Assembly: GCA_016715465.1 (NCBI GenBank)
Contig: JADKAA010000029.1
Span: forward strand, 2,728,001 to 2,792,000
Origin: Saprospiraceae bacterium
GTDB taxonomy: Bacteria > Bacteroidota > Bacteroidia > Chitinophagales > Saprospiraceae
Length of the DNA: 64,000 nt
Direction of reading: 5' to 3'
The number at the start of each line of letters is the position of its first letter. Position 1 is the first letter of the stretch. A program made the position numbers and the translations under genes. The notes beneath the pieces were generated by a model. It had not been told where the DNA came from and made no database searches. It saw only the letters and a list, made by a program, of their open reading frames with translations. Below are positions 8,865 to 18,029 of this stretch, one piece after another.

Positions 8865-9010
8865 GGGTATAAGATTTAAGGAATGAAAGCAATTTTAATA
8901 CCAAAACCAAACCATATGGTCGGCAGCCACAAAAACCAGGTTTTTTGTCTATCTGGTTTCAACTGTACCAGACGATGACAATCGGGATAAGAAAACTCTT
9001 TTTAAGCAGT

Positions 9011-9418
9011 TTATTTGCCGCGGTTACCACCTCCTTTAGGAATGGCGCTGCCACCTTTGGGGCCACCACTAAAGCCACGGAAACCAGAGACCTTTGAACC
9101 GCCTTTACTGAAATTTTTTGTACCCCCTGACTTTGACGATGTACCATGTCTCATGGCTTTTTTTGCCATTTCGTCCGGATTACCGTCTGCTTTACTGACG
9201 ATAATTTTTCTGCCTTCGATTTCGGTGCCGTTTAGCGCAGCAATGGCTTTGGTAGCCTCTGCTTCATCGGCCATGGTGACAAAACAAAACCCCTTATTTT
9301 GGCGGGTGATGTTGCTAATGATGATCTTAACGCCTGAAACTTTTCCGAAAGGTTCGAACAAGTCATACAAGTCGTTGTCTTTAAACTTGAAAGGAATGCT
9401 GCCCACAAAAATATCCAT
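9011..9418 (-). CDS. RRM-domain RNA-binding protein with Gly-rich tail
   Basis: A 135-residue protein with one RNA recognition motif at residues 1-78. RNP2 is IFVGSIPF at residues 3-10 and RNP1 is KGFCFVTM near residues 42-49, with aromatic residues in the RNA-contacting positions. The C-terminal third is rich in Gly, Ser and Lys (GGTKNFSKGG, GFRGFSGGPKGG), like the glycine-rich RNA-binding proteins of Bacteroidota and cyanobacteria. Such proteins often act as RNA chaperones in cold response, but no regulatory evidence is seen here beyond a -7 element upstream. The start follows from the MDIFVG opening of the family. Confidence 0.9.
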   Translation of the reverse strand: MDIFVGSIPFKFKDNDLYDLFEPFGKVSGVKIIISNITRQNKGFCFVTMADEAEATKAIAALNGTEIEGRKIIVSKADGNPDEMAKKAMRHGTSSKSGGTKNFSKGGSKVSGFRGFSGGPKGGSAIPKGGGNRGK

Positions 9419-9437
9419 ATCACTTTGTTTTAAAATT

Positions 9438-9445
9438 CAAATATA
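9438..9445 (-). promoter_or_regulatory. -7 element (TATATTTG, minus strand) for the RRM gene
   Basis: CAAATATA on the plus strand reads TATATTTG on the minus strand, 20 bases upstream of the RRM gene ATG. No -33 element is placed at the normal distance. Confidence 0.5.
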
Positions 9446-9634
9446 GGGCATAATTGACAAACCCGACAGGTATTTGCCAATCCTTACTTTAAACTAAAAC
9501 AAATAAAAATTCGTTATTTAAGTGCGTATTCTACAATTATATGGCTTTTATCCCAACATCAGTGGAGTCAGTTTTGAAATATTGGGTAATAAATACCAGA
9601 CCTTTCTTTTTATAAACCCTGAAATTCCAGAAAA

Positions 9635-12600
9635 ATGACGCGTATAAAAATAGTTTCCCTTTTAATCATCTTCATCTTAGGCCTGAATTGCCTTAATGCG
9701 CAGTACTTTGGAAGGAACAAACCCCGGTACCGAAACTTCAATTTTAAGGTGTTATCCACCCCCCACTTTGACATTCACCACTATTTAAAAAATAAAGAAG
9801 TTGCCACACATTTTGCCGGCATGGCTGAGCAATGGTACGATTACCACAGCCAGGTCATTGGCGACACCATTCAATATAAAAATCCGGTCATTCTCTACAA
9901 CAACCATGCAGAGTTTCAGCAAACCAATGCCATATCCGGCACCATTGGCGTAGGCACTGGAGGGGTGACGGAAGCGTTTAAAAACAGGGTGGTCATGCCG
10001 CTGACCTTCAGCAACCAGACTACCTGGCAGGTCCTGGGCCACGAGCTGGTCCACGCCTTTCAGTTTTACACCATCCTCAATGGCGATTCCACCAACCTGC
10101 AGTCGCTTGGCAACCTACCCCTGTGGATGGTCGAAGGCATGGCCGAATACATGTCGCTCGGCAGGACTGACCCTTTTACCTCGATGTGGATGCGCGACGC
10201 GGTGGTGAACAACGATGTACCCACGCTCATGAAAATGGATCATCCCGATTATTTTCCCTATCGGTATGGCCAGGCTTTCTGGAGTTTCATGACCGGCACC
10301 TATGGCGACGGCATCATTGCCCCCCTCTTTCAAAATACGGCGGTATATGGACTGCCCATAGCCATAGAATTGACGCTGAATTTATCTGTGGAGAACCTGT
10401 CCAACATGTGGGTTAACGGCTTAAAAAACCATTACGAACCATACCTCCGCGACAAGAAGGAAAGTCCTCCGGGTAAAAAAATATTCTCAGAAGAAAATTC
10501 GGGTAAACTCAATGTATGTCCTTCCATTAGCCCCAATGGGCGCTATGTGATTTTCCTTTCTGAAAAGGATCTTTTTTCAACCGACCTTTACCTGGCTGAC
10601 GCCCGAACCGGTAAGATCATCAATAAAGTAGCTTCATTAATCAAGGACACCGACCTCGACAATTTCAATTATCTGGAATCCTCAGGATCATGGTCTCCCG
10701 ACGGTAAAGATTTTGCCTTTGTGGGCATTAAAAAAGGAAAAAATGTGCTGGTGGTCAAGGATGCAGATGCCGGTAAGACGATCCAGACCATCACCATACC
10801 CGGCCTGGATGCTTTCTCCAGTCCAACCTGGTCTCCGGATAAAGTAAACATCGTGGTGACGGGATTGGTGGAGGGACAGGTCGATTTGTTTATGTACCAC
10901 ATGAAAACCAAAAAACTTACCCAGCTTACCAACGACATTTATTCGGAAATTCTTCCCGGCTTCAATGACGATGGCAGCAGGCTGGCCTTTTCTTACGACA
11001 AAAAAAGTATGGACGAAGGCAGGATCAACGGCGCCTATACCTATGACCTGGCCATCATGAACATGGCCGATAAAACCATAGAAGTGCTCGATGTATTTCA
11101 TGGCGCGGAGAACTTAAATCCATCCTTTGACCATGAAGGCAATCTTTACTTCATCAGCGAAAGGGATGGCAAACGAAATTTGTACCGGTATCTGTTTGCA
11201 AGCGGTGAAGTGATGCAGATGACGGACCTGCTTACGGGCATCAGCGGCATTACCCGTTATTCGCCCGCGATCAGTGTATCCACCAAGCGCGACAAGGTGA
11301 TGTACACCCATTATTTCAACCACAATTATTCCATTTGGGAAGCCAGTTCCACCCAGCTGCTGAATAAGCGGGTAGATGCAAAAACCATCGACCAAAGTGC
11401 AGGTGTATTGCCGGTGCTCCTGCCCAATAAAAAAGACATCGTCAATGCCAACCTAAGGGCAGCTGATAATTATACAACCAATGAAACCATGAAGGACAAC
11501 CGGTATAAGCCGAAGTTTCGTCTTGATTTTATTGGGGGAGCTACGGGTGTGGGCGTGGGCAACAATAGCCTCGGCAATGCCGTGGGCCTGCAGGGCGGTG
11601 TGAATATGTTGTTCAGCGACATGCTGGGCAATCACCAAATGTTTACGCAGGTGGCGCTCAATGGCGAGATCCTCGATTTTGCCGGCCAGGTGGCCTACCT
11701 AAACCGGACCAACCGCATTGCCTGGGGGGTAGGTTTTTCACACATTCCCTTGCGCACCGGTTTTCAGGATTACGGCACCGCCACCATCAACAACATACCC
11801 TACCTCATCAGTGAAACCAACCTCATCCGCATTTTTGACAAGACCTTAAGTGTGTTTGCCCACTACCCTTTCTCCTCGACACTCAGGCTGGAAGGCGGTT
11901 TGTCCGGCACTCACCGCGGTTTCAGGCAGGACCTGTACCGCGATTATTACCAGATCATTGGCAATAGTTATTACTACGTAGATCAGGAAAGAGAACGCAT
12001 TCCAGTGGGAGACCAGTTATATTTCAACGATTATTACACCCTGGTGCGGGGTTATGGCGCGGTGGCCAATGTGGCGTTGGTGGGAGACAACTCATACTTC
12101 GGCCTCACTTCACCACTCGCCGGTTACCGTTACCGGTTTGGTGTTGACAAAAGTTTTGGTGCCGATGATTATTACAGCTTCATCGCCGACTACCGCAAGT
12201 ACTACTGGATGAAACCGATCTCGCTGGCCTTCAGGTTCACCGGCATTTCGCGTTTTGAAAACAAGGTGAATTCGGTATTTCCCTACTACGTGGGCAACAT
12301 GGGTTTTGTGCGGGGTTATGGTTCCATCATTTCCACAGAGATCGTAGATGAATTGCAAATCGACTTCAACCAGTTGCTCGGCTCAAAAATGGCCGTAGCC
12401 GGCTTTGAGGTAAGACTGCCCTTTACCGGTCCCAAACAACTCGCCCTCATCGGCAGCAATTTTCTCCTGACCGATCTGGCTCTGTTCTTTGATGCCGGTG
12501 TAGCCTTTGACCAATTCAGTCACTTCCGCGACGGAGAACTAACCTACGCCATCCAGCGCGACGCAAACGGACAAATCGTATTGGACAATAACGGAGATCC

Positions 12601-12763
12601 ACTGTATGCCTACCAAAACCTGAAACCAGCCTTTGCCAGGAGTGCGGGTTTAGCCCTGCGCATCAATCTGTTTGGTGCCATCATTCTCGAACCTTACTAT
12701 GCGCGCCAGCTAGAAAGCAAGGGAAGATTTACGTTTGGGTTGAATTTGATACCGGGGTGGTGA
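9635..12763 (+). CDS. Large secreted protein: gluzincin-like domain, beta-propeller, C-terminal outer-membrane barrel
   Basis: A 1042-residue protein with a signal peptide ending at LNAQ near residue 22. Residues 40-260 look like a zinc metallopeptidase domain. HELVHAF starts at residue 136, and WMVEGMAEYMSLG near 163-175 could supply the third ligand. Residues about 285-560 contain TolB/PD40-type propeller repeats (SPNGRYVIFLSEKD, SWSPDGKDFAFVG, FNDDGSRLAFSYD). From about 625 to the end, amphipathic strands resemble a BamA/Omp85-type surface-antigen barrel. Such proteins are often annotated simply as TolB-like in Bacteroidota. The combined architecture suggests a membrane-anchored periplasmic or surface peptidase, but the substrate is unknown. 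It stands alone and is intact. Confidence 0.75.
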   Translation: MTRIKIVSLLIIFILGLNCLNAQYFGRNKPRYRNFNFKVLSTPHFDIHHYLKNKEVATHFAGMAEQWYDYHSQVIGDTIQYKNPVILYNNHAEFQQTNAISGTIGVGTGGVTEAFKNRVVMPLTFSNQTTWQVLGHELVHAFQFYTILNGDSTNLQSLGNLPLWMVEGMAEYMSLGRTDPFTSMWMRDAVVNNDVPTLMKMDHPDYFPYRYGQAFWSFMTGTYGDGIIAPLFQNTAVYGLPIAIELTLNLSVENLSNMWVNGLKNHYEPYLRDKKESPPGKKIFSEENSGKLNVCPSISPNGRYVIFLSEKDLFSTDLYLADARTGKIINKVASLIKDTDLDNFNYLESSGSWSPDGKDFAFVGIKKGKNVLVVKDADAGKTIQTITIPGLDAFSSPTWSPDKVNIVVTGLVEGQVDLFMYHMKTKKLTQLTNDIYSEILPGFNDDGSRLAFSYDKKSMDEGRINGAYTYDLAIMNMADKTIEVLDVFHGAENLNPSFDHEGNLYFISERDGKRNLYRYLFASGEVMQMTDLLTGISGITRYSPAISVSTKRDKVMYTHYFNHNYSIWEASSTQLLNKRVDAKTIDQSAGVLPVLLPNKKDIVNANLRAADNYTTNETMKDNRYKPKFRLDFIGGATGVGVGNNSLGNAVGLQGGVNMLFSDMLGNHQMFTQVALNGEILDFAGQVAYLNRTNRIAWGVGFSHIPLRTGFQDYGTATINNIPYLISETNLIRIFDKTLSVFAHYPFSSTLRLEGGLSGTHRGFRQDLYRDYYQIIGNSYYYVDQERERIPVGDQLYFNDYYTLVRGYGAVANVALVGDNSYFGLTSPLAGYRYRFGVDKSFGADDYYSFIADYRKYYWMKPISLAFRFTGISRFENKVNSVFPYYVGNMGFVRGYGSIISTEIVDELQIDFNQLLGSKMAVAGFEVRLPFTGPKQLALIGSNFLLTDLALFFDAGVAFDQFSHFRDGELTYAIQRDANGQIVLDNNGDPLYAYQNLKPAFARSAGLALRINLFGAIILEPYYARQLESKGRFTFGLNLIPGW

Positions 12764-12773
12764 GGGGATTGTT

Positions 12774-12887
12774 GGGGAATCGGGGAATCGCGAAAACCGG
12801 TAAACCGGTGAATCGGGAAACCGCGAAAATCGGTAAATCGCGGAATTGGTAAATCGCGGAAACCGGGGAATCGTGAAAATCGGAAAA
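12774..12887. repeat. Degenerate short-period repeat (AAATCGCGGAAACCGGT-like)
   Basis: Directly after the stop of the large secreted protein, about 115 bases consist of imperfect copies of words such as aatcgcgaaaaccggt, aaaccggtgaatcggg, aaaccgcgaaaatcgg and taaatcgcgg. Spacing is roughly 8-17 bases. It does not look coding on either strand. It is probably slippage-derived. Confidence 0.8.
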
Positions 12888-12913
12888 CTGCGAAAATCTA
12901 CCTGGCTTCGCCA
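12888..12913. repeat. Dispersed 26-base repeat shared with 740-765 in inverted orientation
   Basis: The 26 bases here match the reverse complement of 740-765 at 25 of 26 positions. Both copies lie in non-coding DNA next to larger repeats. A match of this length is unlikely by chance. Confidence 0.75.
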
Positions 12914-13015
12914 AAACGCTTCCTTTGGAGTACCTTGCTCTGCCGGGGCAGTACATACATCCTCATCAAAATATTCCCCGCAATTCCTAATTCCTAAATC
13001 AAAATTCCTAATTCA

Positions 13016-14035
13016 TTACGGTTTTGCATTTCCGTCCAGGTCGCCGGTTTTGATGGCGTAATAGTATAGATTGATTTCGCCGGTAGTGGTTTGAGTGAAA
13101 CATTGGGTGTTGTTTTTCCAGGAGGTGTCTGCCCAGGGGTTTTGGGGGTTGATGAATACAAAGTCACGGGGTATTATGATCCAGCTGTGTCTTTTGGGGA
13201 AGGAGGATTGAAAACCATAGAGCATTTTCTTTAATTCGGTGAGGTCGGCGGCGGTGATCTCACCGTCGTTGTTGACATCGGCGGCGATGAGGGTGTAGGG
13301 GTTGGTGATTTTTTTCAGGCCCAGGATATGGTATCGCAGCAGGATGAGGTCCTGGACTCCGATGCCGTTGGCGGGATCGGTTTGTTTGGAGGGGGTGATG
13401 CAAAGTTCGAGGTTTGGCGCATAAAATATATCGCATAAGACATGGTCGCCGGAGACAAAGCGGGGGAATTCCGGAGCATTGGCCTCATAGCTGACGTCAA
13501 AGCCGGTGATGCCGGTGCCATTGGGTTTGGTCACGTGGGTGTTGATGAGGTTGCAGGTGAAGTTGGGTATTTCTCTTACCGTCATGGAGGTGAAACCGCT
13601 GCTTTTATTGCCTGCCTCATCGATGACGGTGATTTCCATGGACAGCAAACTTGCCGAAGTTGTGCAACCATGGATGTTTATCCGGGACGATTGGTACTGA
13701 GGCACCCACCATTGGGCTTTGCCGACACGGTATTCATCGGCTGTAGCCTTGAGTCCGTTTCCCTTAAAATAATGTTCCTTGTCAAAAAGTGAGGAGATCG
13801 GGTGGGCATTGTAGAACGTAGTTTTTAATTTTTCCGTGGCCGTGCAATTGTCGCTATAAGTTTTGATGAAATCGATGGCCCACAGGTCAATCTTATTGCC
13901 GGCACCCAATAAGGAGGAAGACAGCGGAGCCGCGGTAAGTATAGGCGGAATAGTGTCGTTGTCGCAGATTATAGGCTGGGCGATTGCTATCTGAATCAAA
14001 ATCAAGAATAAAAACGAGAGGATAAACTTGGTCAT
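13016..14035 (-). CDS. Secreted protein with C-terminal dockerin-like segment
   Basis: A 339-residue protein with an N-terminal signal peptide (LSFLFLILIQIAIAQP, cleavage near residue 19). The middle is beta-rich, with LLSMEITVIDEAGNKS resembling HYR/Ig-like adhesion repeats. Residues about 230-275 read ALIAADVNNDGEITAADLTELKKM, a dockerin-type calcium loop (DVNNDGEI). The protein ends at YYAIKTGDLDGNAKP. Saprospiraceae relatives usually continue from such a segment into longer adhesins or a T9SS sorting domain, which is missing here. It may therefore be a C-terminal remnant of a larger adhesin that gained a signal peptide, or a naturally short form. No function is assigned. Confidence 0.7.
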   Translation of the reverse strand: MTKFILSFLFLILIQIAIAQPIICDNDTIPPILTAAPLSSSLLGAGNKIDLWAIDFIKTYSDNCTATEKLKTTFYNAHPISSLFDKEHYFKGNGLKATADEYRVGKAQWWVPQYQSSRINIHGCTTSASLLSMEITVIDEAGNKSSGFTSMTVREIPNFTCNLINTHVTKPNGTGITGFDVSYEANAPEFPRFVSGDHVLCDIFYAPNLELCITPSKQTDPANGIGVQDLILLRYHILGLKKITNPYTLIAADVNNDGEITAADLTELKKMLYGFQSSFPKRHSWIIIPRDFVFINPQNPWADTSWKNNTQCFTQTTTGEINLYYYAIKTGDLDGNAKP

Positions 14036-14098
14036 GAAGGAAGATTATTTTGTGCATCGAATAATTTAAACTAAAGAACTATATTATATCATATATGA

Positions 14099-15420
14099 CA
14101 ATACTTCGGTTAAAAATTAAGCTGCGAATTTCCCAAAATTAAGGATTTCGGATAAATCCGATTGATTTTTATAAAACTTTGGGTCAACGCGATACTTTGA
14201 TAATATTAAATTCATGAGTAACATGTTTGAGAGTTCTGTTTTAATGTCATGTATTGACATTGGACAGCTTTGGTCTGCAGGAATTTCCTTTCTAGCTATT
14301 GCTTTTGCAATGTTTATTGATGTTAGTGTCACATTAAAATGAAACTCTAGCTTCTGTTTTGATACAGACTGACAGTTCGTAAGGCCTGTGTGTTGCTTCG
14401 CATCTCGGAAGTTAAATTCCATTTGATACCTGGCGCGATAATATTGAACAAGCTTTCTGCCTTGTCTATTCAGGTTAGTTGAATAATAGATGGCAGATCC
14501 TTTCACGGTCCCTTTTTTATCAAGGTATTCAACAAATGCTACTTTTATTAAGGATCCAAGACTGATTGAATATACAATTCCACTATAGAGAGTCATCTGC
14601 TCATCTTGATACTCGCACTTTAATCGTCTTTTATCAATTTTTTTTGTGTGTACTTTCCCATCATACTTTTTGGTCTTCCTCGACCAGTATTTGTTCCATT
14701 ATAAACGTATCTTAAATTAGCGTCATCACGCAGCCTCGAGATAAATTCAAATCCTTTTTTAATCACAGCCGATACATACTTTTTCTTTGAAAAATAAGCG
14801 TCAGCAACCAGGACTCCACTTATTTTTCTTAACCTCAATGCTTCGCTGCTAAAAAACTAATATATTGATCCACCAATGTATTTTCTGTGTCGGATGAATT
14901 CTCATTTTGGGTTTGAACAGCTTTATAATGATAAGCAGTATTCTGCTTGACGTCAATAATACTAAAGCATCCAATTTCTAAACCCCTGTCATAATTCCCT
15001 TTGCATCCTGAATAGAAATAGCCAATTTCAGGGGTTTTCTTGCCACTTTTAGGGATAAAACTTGGGTCGAAGCCAATAATTAATTCATCGCTGCAATTCA
15101 TAGAAATAAACTCCCCGTTAAACCAGCCCAGTCAAATCCGTTTTCAAAATTATTTCTATATGACTTCTCGTTCATGCATCCATATCTTGAAAATTGTAAA
15201 AAATTGGCTTTCCCCCGAATGCTTAATAAAAGCATTAGGATATGCTCAATAAATTTAGCTTGTACCTTTCCAATATCAGACATTTTTGATATAATTGCAG
15301 TAATAAGGCTTCGGCCTGTGGTAAATGCGTTTTGAATAGTCATGTGTGAGATGATTTATTCAGGTTAGCCTAGGCTAATTTACGCATTTACCTTTTATTT
15401 AAAAAATTACCGAAGTATTG
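14099..15420. mobile_element. IS4-superfamily insertion sequence, decayed
   Basis: A 1322-bp element bounded by 12-bp perfect inverted repeats CAATACTTCGGT (14099-14110) and ACCGAAGTATTG (15409-15420). ATATGA directly flanks both ends (14093-14098 and 15421-15426), consistent with a 6-bp target duplication. Joining the flanks rebuilds a 26-bp perfect palindrome, so the element appears to have inserted into a palindromic site. Its only gene is a transposase broken by three frameshifts. Confidence 0.85.
14117..15343 (-). pseudogene. IS4-type DDE transposase, three frameshifts
   Basis: Read on the minus strand, four consecutive frames together give about 400 residues. The first D region is GFDPSFIPKSGKKTPEIGYF, the second is GVLVADAYFSKKKYV, and YYRARYQMEFNFRDAK fits the IS4 Y-x2-R-x3-E-x6-K signature. 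Frame changes occur near 15110, 14840 and 14670. Restoring one missing base at each gives continuous family-like sequence, for example NGEFISMNCSDEL and SFLAAEALRLRK. All three losses lie in or near short homopolymers, so sequencing error is possible, but within an IS decay is equally plausible. The product as read is non-functional. Confidence 0.85.
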
Positions 15421-15535
15421 ATATGATATAATATGGAATAATTAAAAAAATTACTATGTTTTATATTATTATTATGATATAATTCAAAATTATGTATTAT
15501 ATTTACTTATTGTTTACAAAATTAATTTAAATACT

Positions 15536-15965
15536 ATGAAATTAAAAATTAATCCTTTTTTTCGGATTTATATGTAGTCTTATCATATTAACTAGCATTG
15601 CTTGCGAAAAGGACTATCGAAAGATAAACATTCCTTTTAATCCATCAGCAAATACTCGGTCAGATTTCTGTGGCTGTCTTATTCAGCAAATAGATAATAA
15701 TGACCCCTGTTGTTATAGAATAAAATGTAAAAATGAGAGGTATATCGTTATGGGAATTGACGGTTGCAATCCTGCCGGATCTGGTTATAATTACTACACA
15801 GCGCCAGCAGACCAATTTATAACTATCTGTTCACCCTCAGGTGGCGAAGTGATGTTGTATATTCATGACTCAACAGGCAGATGTGGTTCTTTCGATTGGT
15901 GTTCGCTTTTTGATCCAACACTGTTTTGCATTAATCCTGAATGTGAATTGGAACCTTGTGATTGA
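15536..15965 (+). pseudogene. 12-Cys lipoprotein, copy 1, apparently frameshifted in the signal peptide
   Basis: The ATG at 15536 opens MKLKINPFF and then meets a stop after 13 codons. Removing one T from the seven-T run near 15560 restores a lipoprotein signal (GFICSLIILTSIAC) and a frame open to 15965. The mature part has 12 cysteines in the same order as the paralog at 17587: CGC, DPCCYRIKC, GIDGCNPAGSGYNYY, TICSP, GRCG, and a Cys-rich end PECELEPCD. I do not recognise the family. It is followed after one base by the ATG of the T9SS cargo gene. The frameshift is either a phase or decay event or a homopolymer error. Confidence 0.7.
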
Positions 15966-15966
15966 T

Positions 15967-17424
15967 ATGGCAATCAAAATATATAGACTTTTCAATAGTA
16001 TTTTTTTGTTGCTTGCCACGGCAAATTATGGTGCATCGCAAACACACCTCGACATCTACAATTTCCAAAGTCAACAGCAAATAGATAGCTTTCCTATCTT
16101 GTACCCTAGCTGCATAAGTATAAATGATATAACCATAAGCGATACGGCTGGTAATATTGTCAATGTAGCTCCATTAAGGCAAATTAAGAAAACCAACACC
16201 GTCTTTATTTTGAATAATAAATTATTAAAGTCAGTGGACTTTCTTAATGAGGTGGATTCCATTGATGCAGTGCTAATTGAAGACAATGCTATAGATACCC
16301 TTATTTTTCTTAAAAAAGTAAAATCAATGAGCGCTTTGTCTTTGAATCAGGAAAGCAAAATGTACATTTCAGGGCTTGACAGCATTGACAGTTTGGCACA
16401 AATTTTAATCTTCTTACCCAAGGGAGATACTTCTTCTGTTAGTGGTTTTAATAATTTGAGGGTATCCAGTATCATAAGCATTTCAGGTTCAGTCCAGCTC
16501 CATGCATTTAATAAACTGTCGAAAGTGCGTTTGGGCCTGTCGCTAAGTTCGACAAAAGTATTGAGAGATTTAAGAGAATTTTCGGCATTAAAAAAATCAC
16601 CCAGACTTTCAGTTAGCAGCGTGGAAAGCCAATCCTTTAGTCTTGACGGCTTGGAAAATATGGATGAACTTGGTACCTTAGGTATAGGAAATATAGCATC
16701 CTTTAAAAATTTTACACCTTTATCTAAGGTAGCTGGTTTAAAAAGCTTAACCCTTTTTAATATGAAGGCGGATATTAACCTGAGACAATTTAACAATCCG
16801 CAGAGCATAGAATCCATCATGATTACTGATATAACTGGATCTGTTTTATTTGGAGGATGCATCCTTGACTCTTTAAAAACATTGCTGTTGATTAATAATC
16901 CGGGGTTGGCAAATATTGATTTGTTTTCGACATCAGTTCCAGCAAAATATATCAAATTTAAACCGCAAATGCAGCAGTATTTGTATAGGTACAACCAATA
17001 CAGCAATAAGTCCCTTATTTTGGTCAACAATGCCAATCTTTATGCATGCAGCAGCCAGGCAATATGTCAAATGGTGACGTCTTTGGGAGAAAATGATGTA
17101 GTTATCATCAACAATGGACTGGAATGCAATGACGTTGACGAAATAAGCTCGTCATGCATAGTAAGTTTAAATGAAACCCATTTAGAAGAGGTCTCCATTT
17201 ATCCAAATCCGGTTCATGATTTGGTGAAAATTATTTGGTCCAATAAAAATTCAGGATGTACGGTTAATGTTTTTGATCAGCTTGGCAGAAAGATCCATAC
17301 TGGTACGCTGATTGATAATTCATATTCGTTTGATGTATCACAACTTGTGTCAGGTAAATATTTGGTTCAACTCATAGACCACCAAAGTAAAAAGTTCGTA
17401 TTTAAGTCATTTATAAAGTGGTAA
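15967..17424 (+). CDS. Secreted solenoid-like protein with T9SS type A sorting domain, copy 1
   Basis: A 485-residue protein with a signal peptide (LFNSIFLLLATANYGASQ). Residues about 40-390 are repeats of 20-25 residues rich in Leu, Ile, Ser and Asn (SGLDSIDSLAQILIFLP, DGLENMDELGTLGIGN), resembling receptor-L or leucine-rich solenoids. The last 75 residues form a T9SS sorting domain: SIYPNPVHDLVKI, VNVFDQLGRKIHTG, then LVSGKYLVQLID. It is therefore expected to be secreted through the T9SS and attached to the cell surface. The start was set at this ATG because it precedes the signal peptide. It follows the 12-Cys lipoprotein by one base, suggesting coupling. The copy 2 homolog is at 18030. 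Confidence 0.8.
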   Translation: MAIKIYRLFNSIFLLLATANYGASQTHLDIYNFQSQQQIDSFPILYPSCISINDITISDTAGNIVNVAPLRQIKKTNTVFILNNKLLKSVDFLNEVDSIDAVLIEDNAIDTLIFLKKVKSMSALSLNQESKMYISGLDSIDSLAQILIFLPKGDTSSVSGFNNLRVSSIISISGSVQLHAFNKLSKVRLGLSLSSTKVLRDLREFSALKKSPRLSVSSVESQSFSLDGLENMDELGTLGIGNIASFKNFTPLSKVAGLKSLTLFNMKADINLRQFNNPQSIESIMITDITGSVLFGGCILDSLKTLLLINNPGLANIDLFSTSVPAKYIKFKPQMQQYLYRYNQYSNKSLILVNNANLYACSSQAICQMVTSLGENDVVIINNGLECNDVDEISSSCIVSLNETHLEEVSIYPNPVHDLVKIIWSNKNSGCTVNVFDQLGRKIHTGTLIDNSYSFDVSQLVSGKYLVQLIDHQSKKFVFKSFIKW

Positions 17425-17534
17425 AGGTTGCTGTAATTGAAATTTAACACAACCTATTTCCAGTGCTTCCCATCGTTAAAAACAAGAGAAAAGAGCCTTG
17501 ATTCTTTTAATAAAACTATAATTGATTTGAAGTA

Positions 17535-17565
17535 TTGACTTATTTAATTTATTAATTTATATTTG
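17535..17565 (+). promoter_or_regulatory. Promoter of the second lipoprotein/T9SS module
   Basis: TTG at 17535-17537, a 20-base gap, then TATATTTG at 17558-17565. This is a good match to the Bacteroidota consensus. The ATG follows at 17587. A weaker counterpart, TATATTTA at 15498-15505, precedes the first copy. Confidence 0.65.
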
Positions 17566-17586
17566 TTTTAAATCAAATTACCTATT

Positions 17587-18027
17587 ATGAAAAACAAATT
17601 ATCACTCCTCTATTTCACATTATGCTTCATTATTATTGCATCGTGCAGTACGGATCAAATAAGTGTAAATTCTAATTCAACTCACTATTCCTCAATCAGA
17701 AGCAGTGGAGTTTGTGGGTGTACATTTCAGTTACCTGATGAAAACGACCCTTGTTGCTATAGAATAAAATGCGATTATGACAGGTATATAGTTATTGGAA
17801 TTGATGGTTGCGACCCAGCAGGTTCTGGATACAATTATTATACTATTCTTGGAAGTTTCGGTACTATTGGAAACTATACTACTATATGTTCACCTTACGG
17901 TGGTTTGGTGATGTTGTATATTCATGACAGTAGTGGCAGGTGTGGTGCATTTAATATTTGTGATTTATTCCCTAGTGTTTGCAGTGATGAGAATATTCCC
18001 GAATGTGGATTAGATAACTGCGATTGA
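17587..18027 (+). CDS. 12-Cys lipoprotein, copy 2 (unknown family)
   Basis: A 146-residue lipoprotein. The signal peptide LYFTLCFIIIASC ends in a lipobox with the lipidated Cys near residue 20. After a Ser/Asn-rich linker, the mature domain contains 12 cysteines: CGC near residue 43, DPCCYRIKC, GIDGCDPAGSGYNYY, TICSPYGG, GRCG, and a C-terminal cluster ending LDNCD. The cysteine order is identical to copy 1 at 15536, and the GIDGC-PAGSGYNYY and VMLYIHDS blocks are nearly identical. An even cysteine number suggests disulfides in the periplasm or on the surface. I do not recognise the family. The gene lies two bases from the downstream T9SS cargo gene. Confidence 0.8.
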   Translation: MKNKLSLLYFTLCFIIIASCSTDQISVNSNSTHYSSIRSSGVCGCTFQLPDENDPCCYRIKCDYDRYIVIGIDGCDPAGSGYNYYTILGSFGTIGNYTTICSPYGGLVMLYIHDSSGRCGAFNICDLFPSVCSDENIPECGLDNCD

Positions 18028-18029
18028 AA

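Noticed and set aside
15865..15966. Longer N-terminus of the first T9SS cargo protein
   Set aside because: It overlaps the lipoprotein gene and lacks a signal peptide; the ATG at 15967 starts a clear signal.
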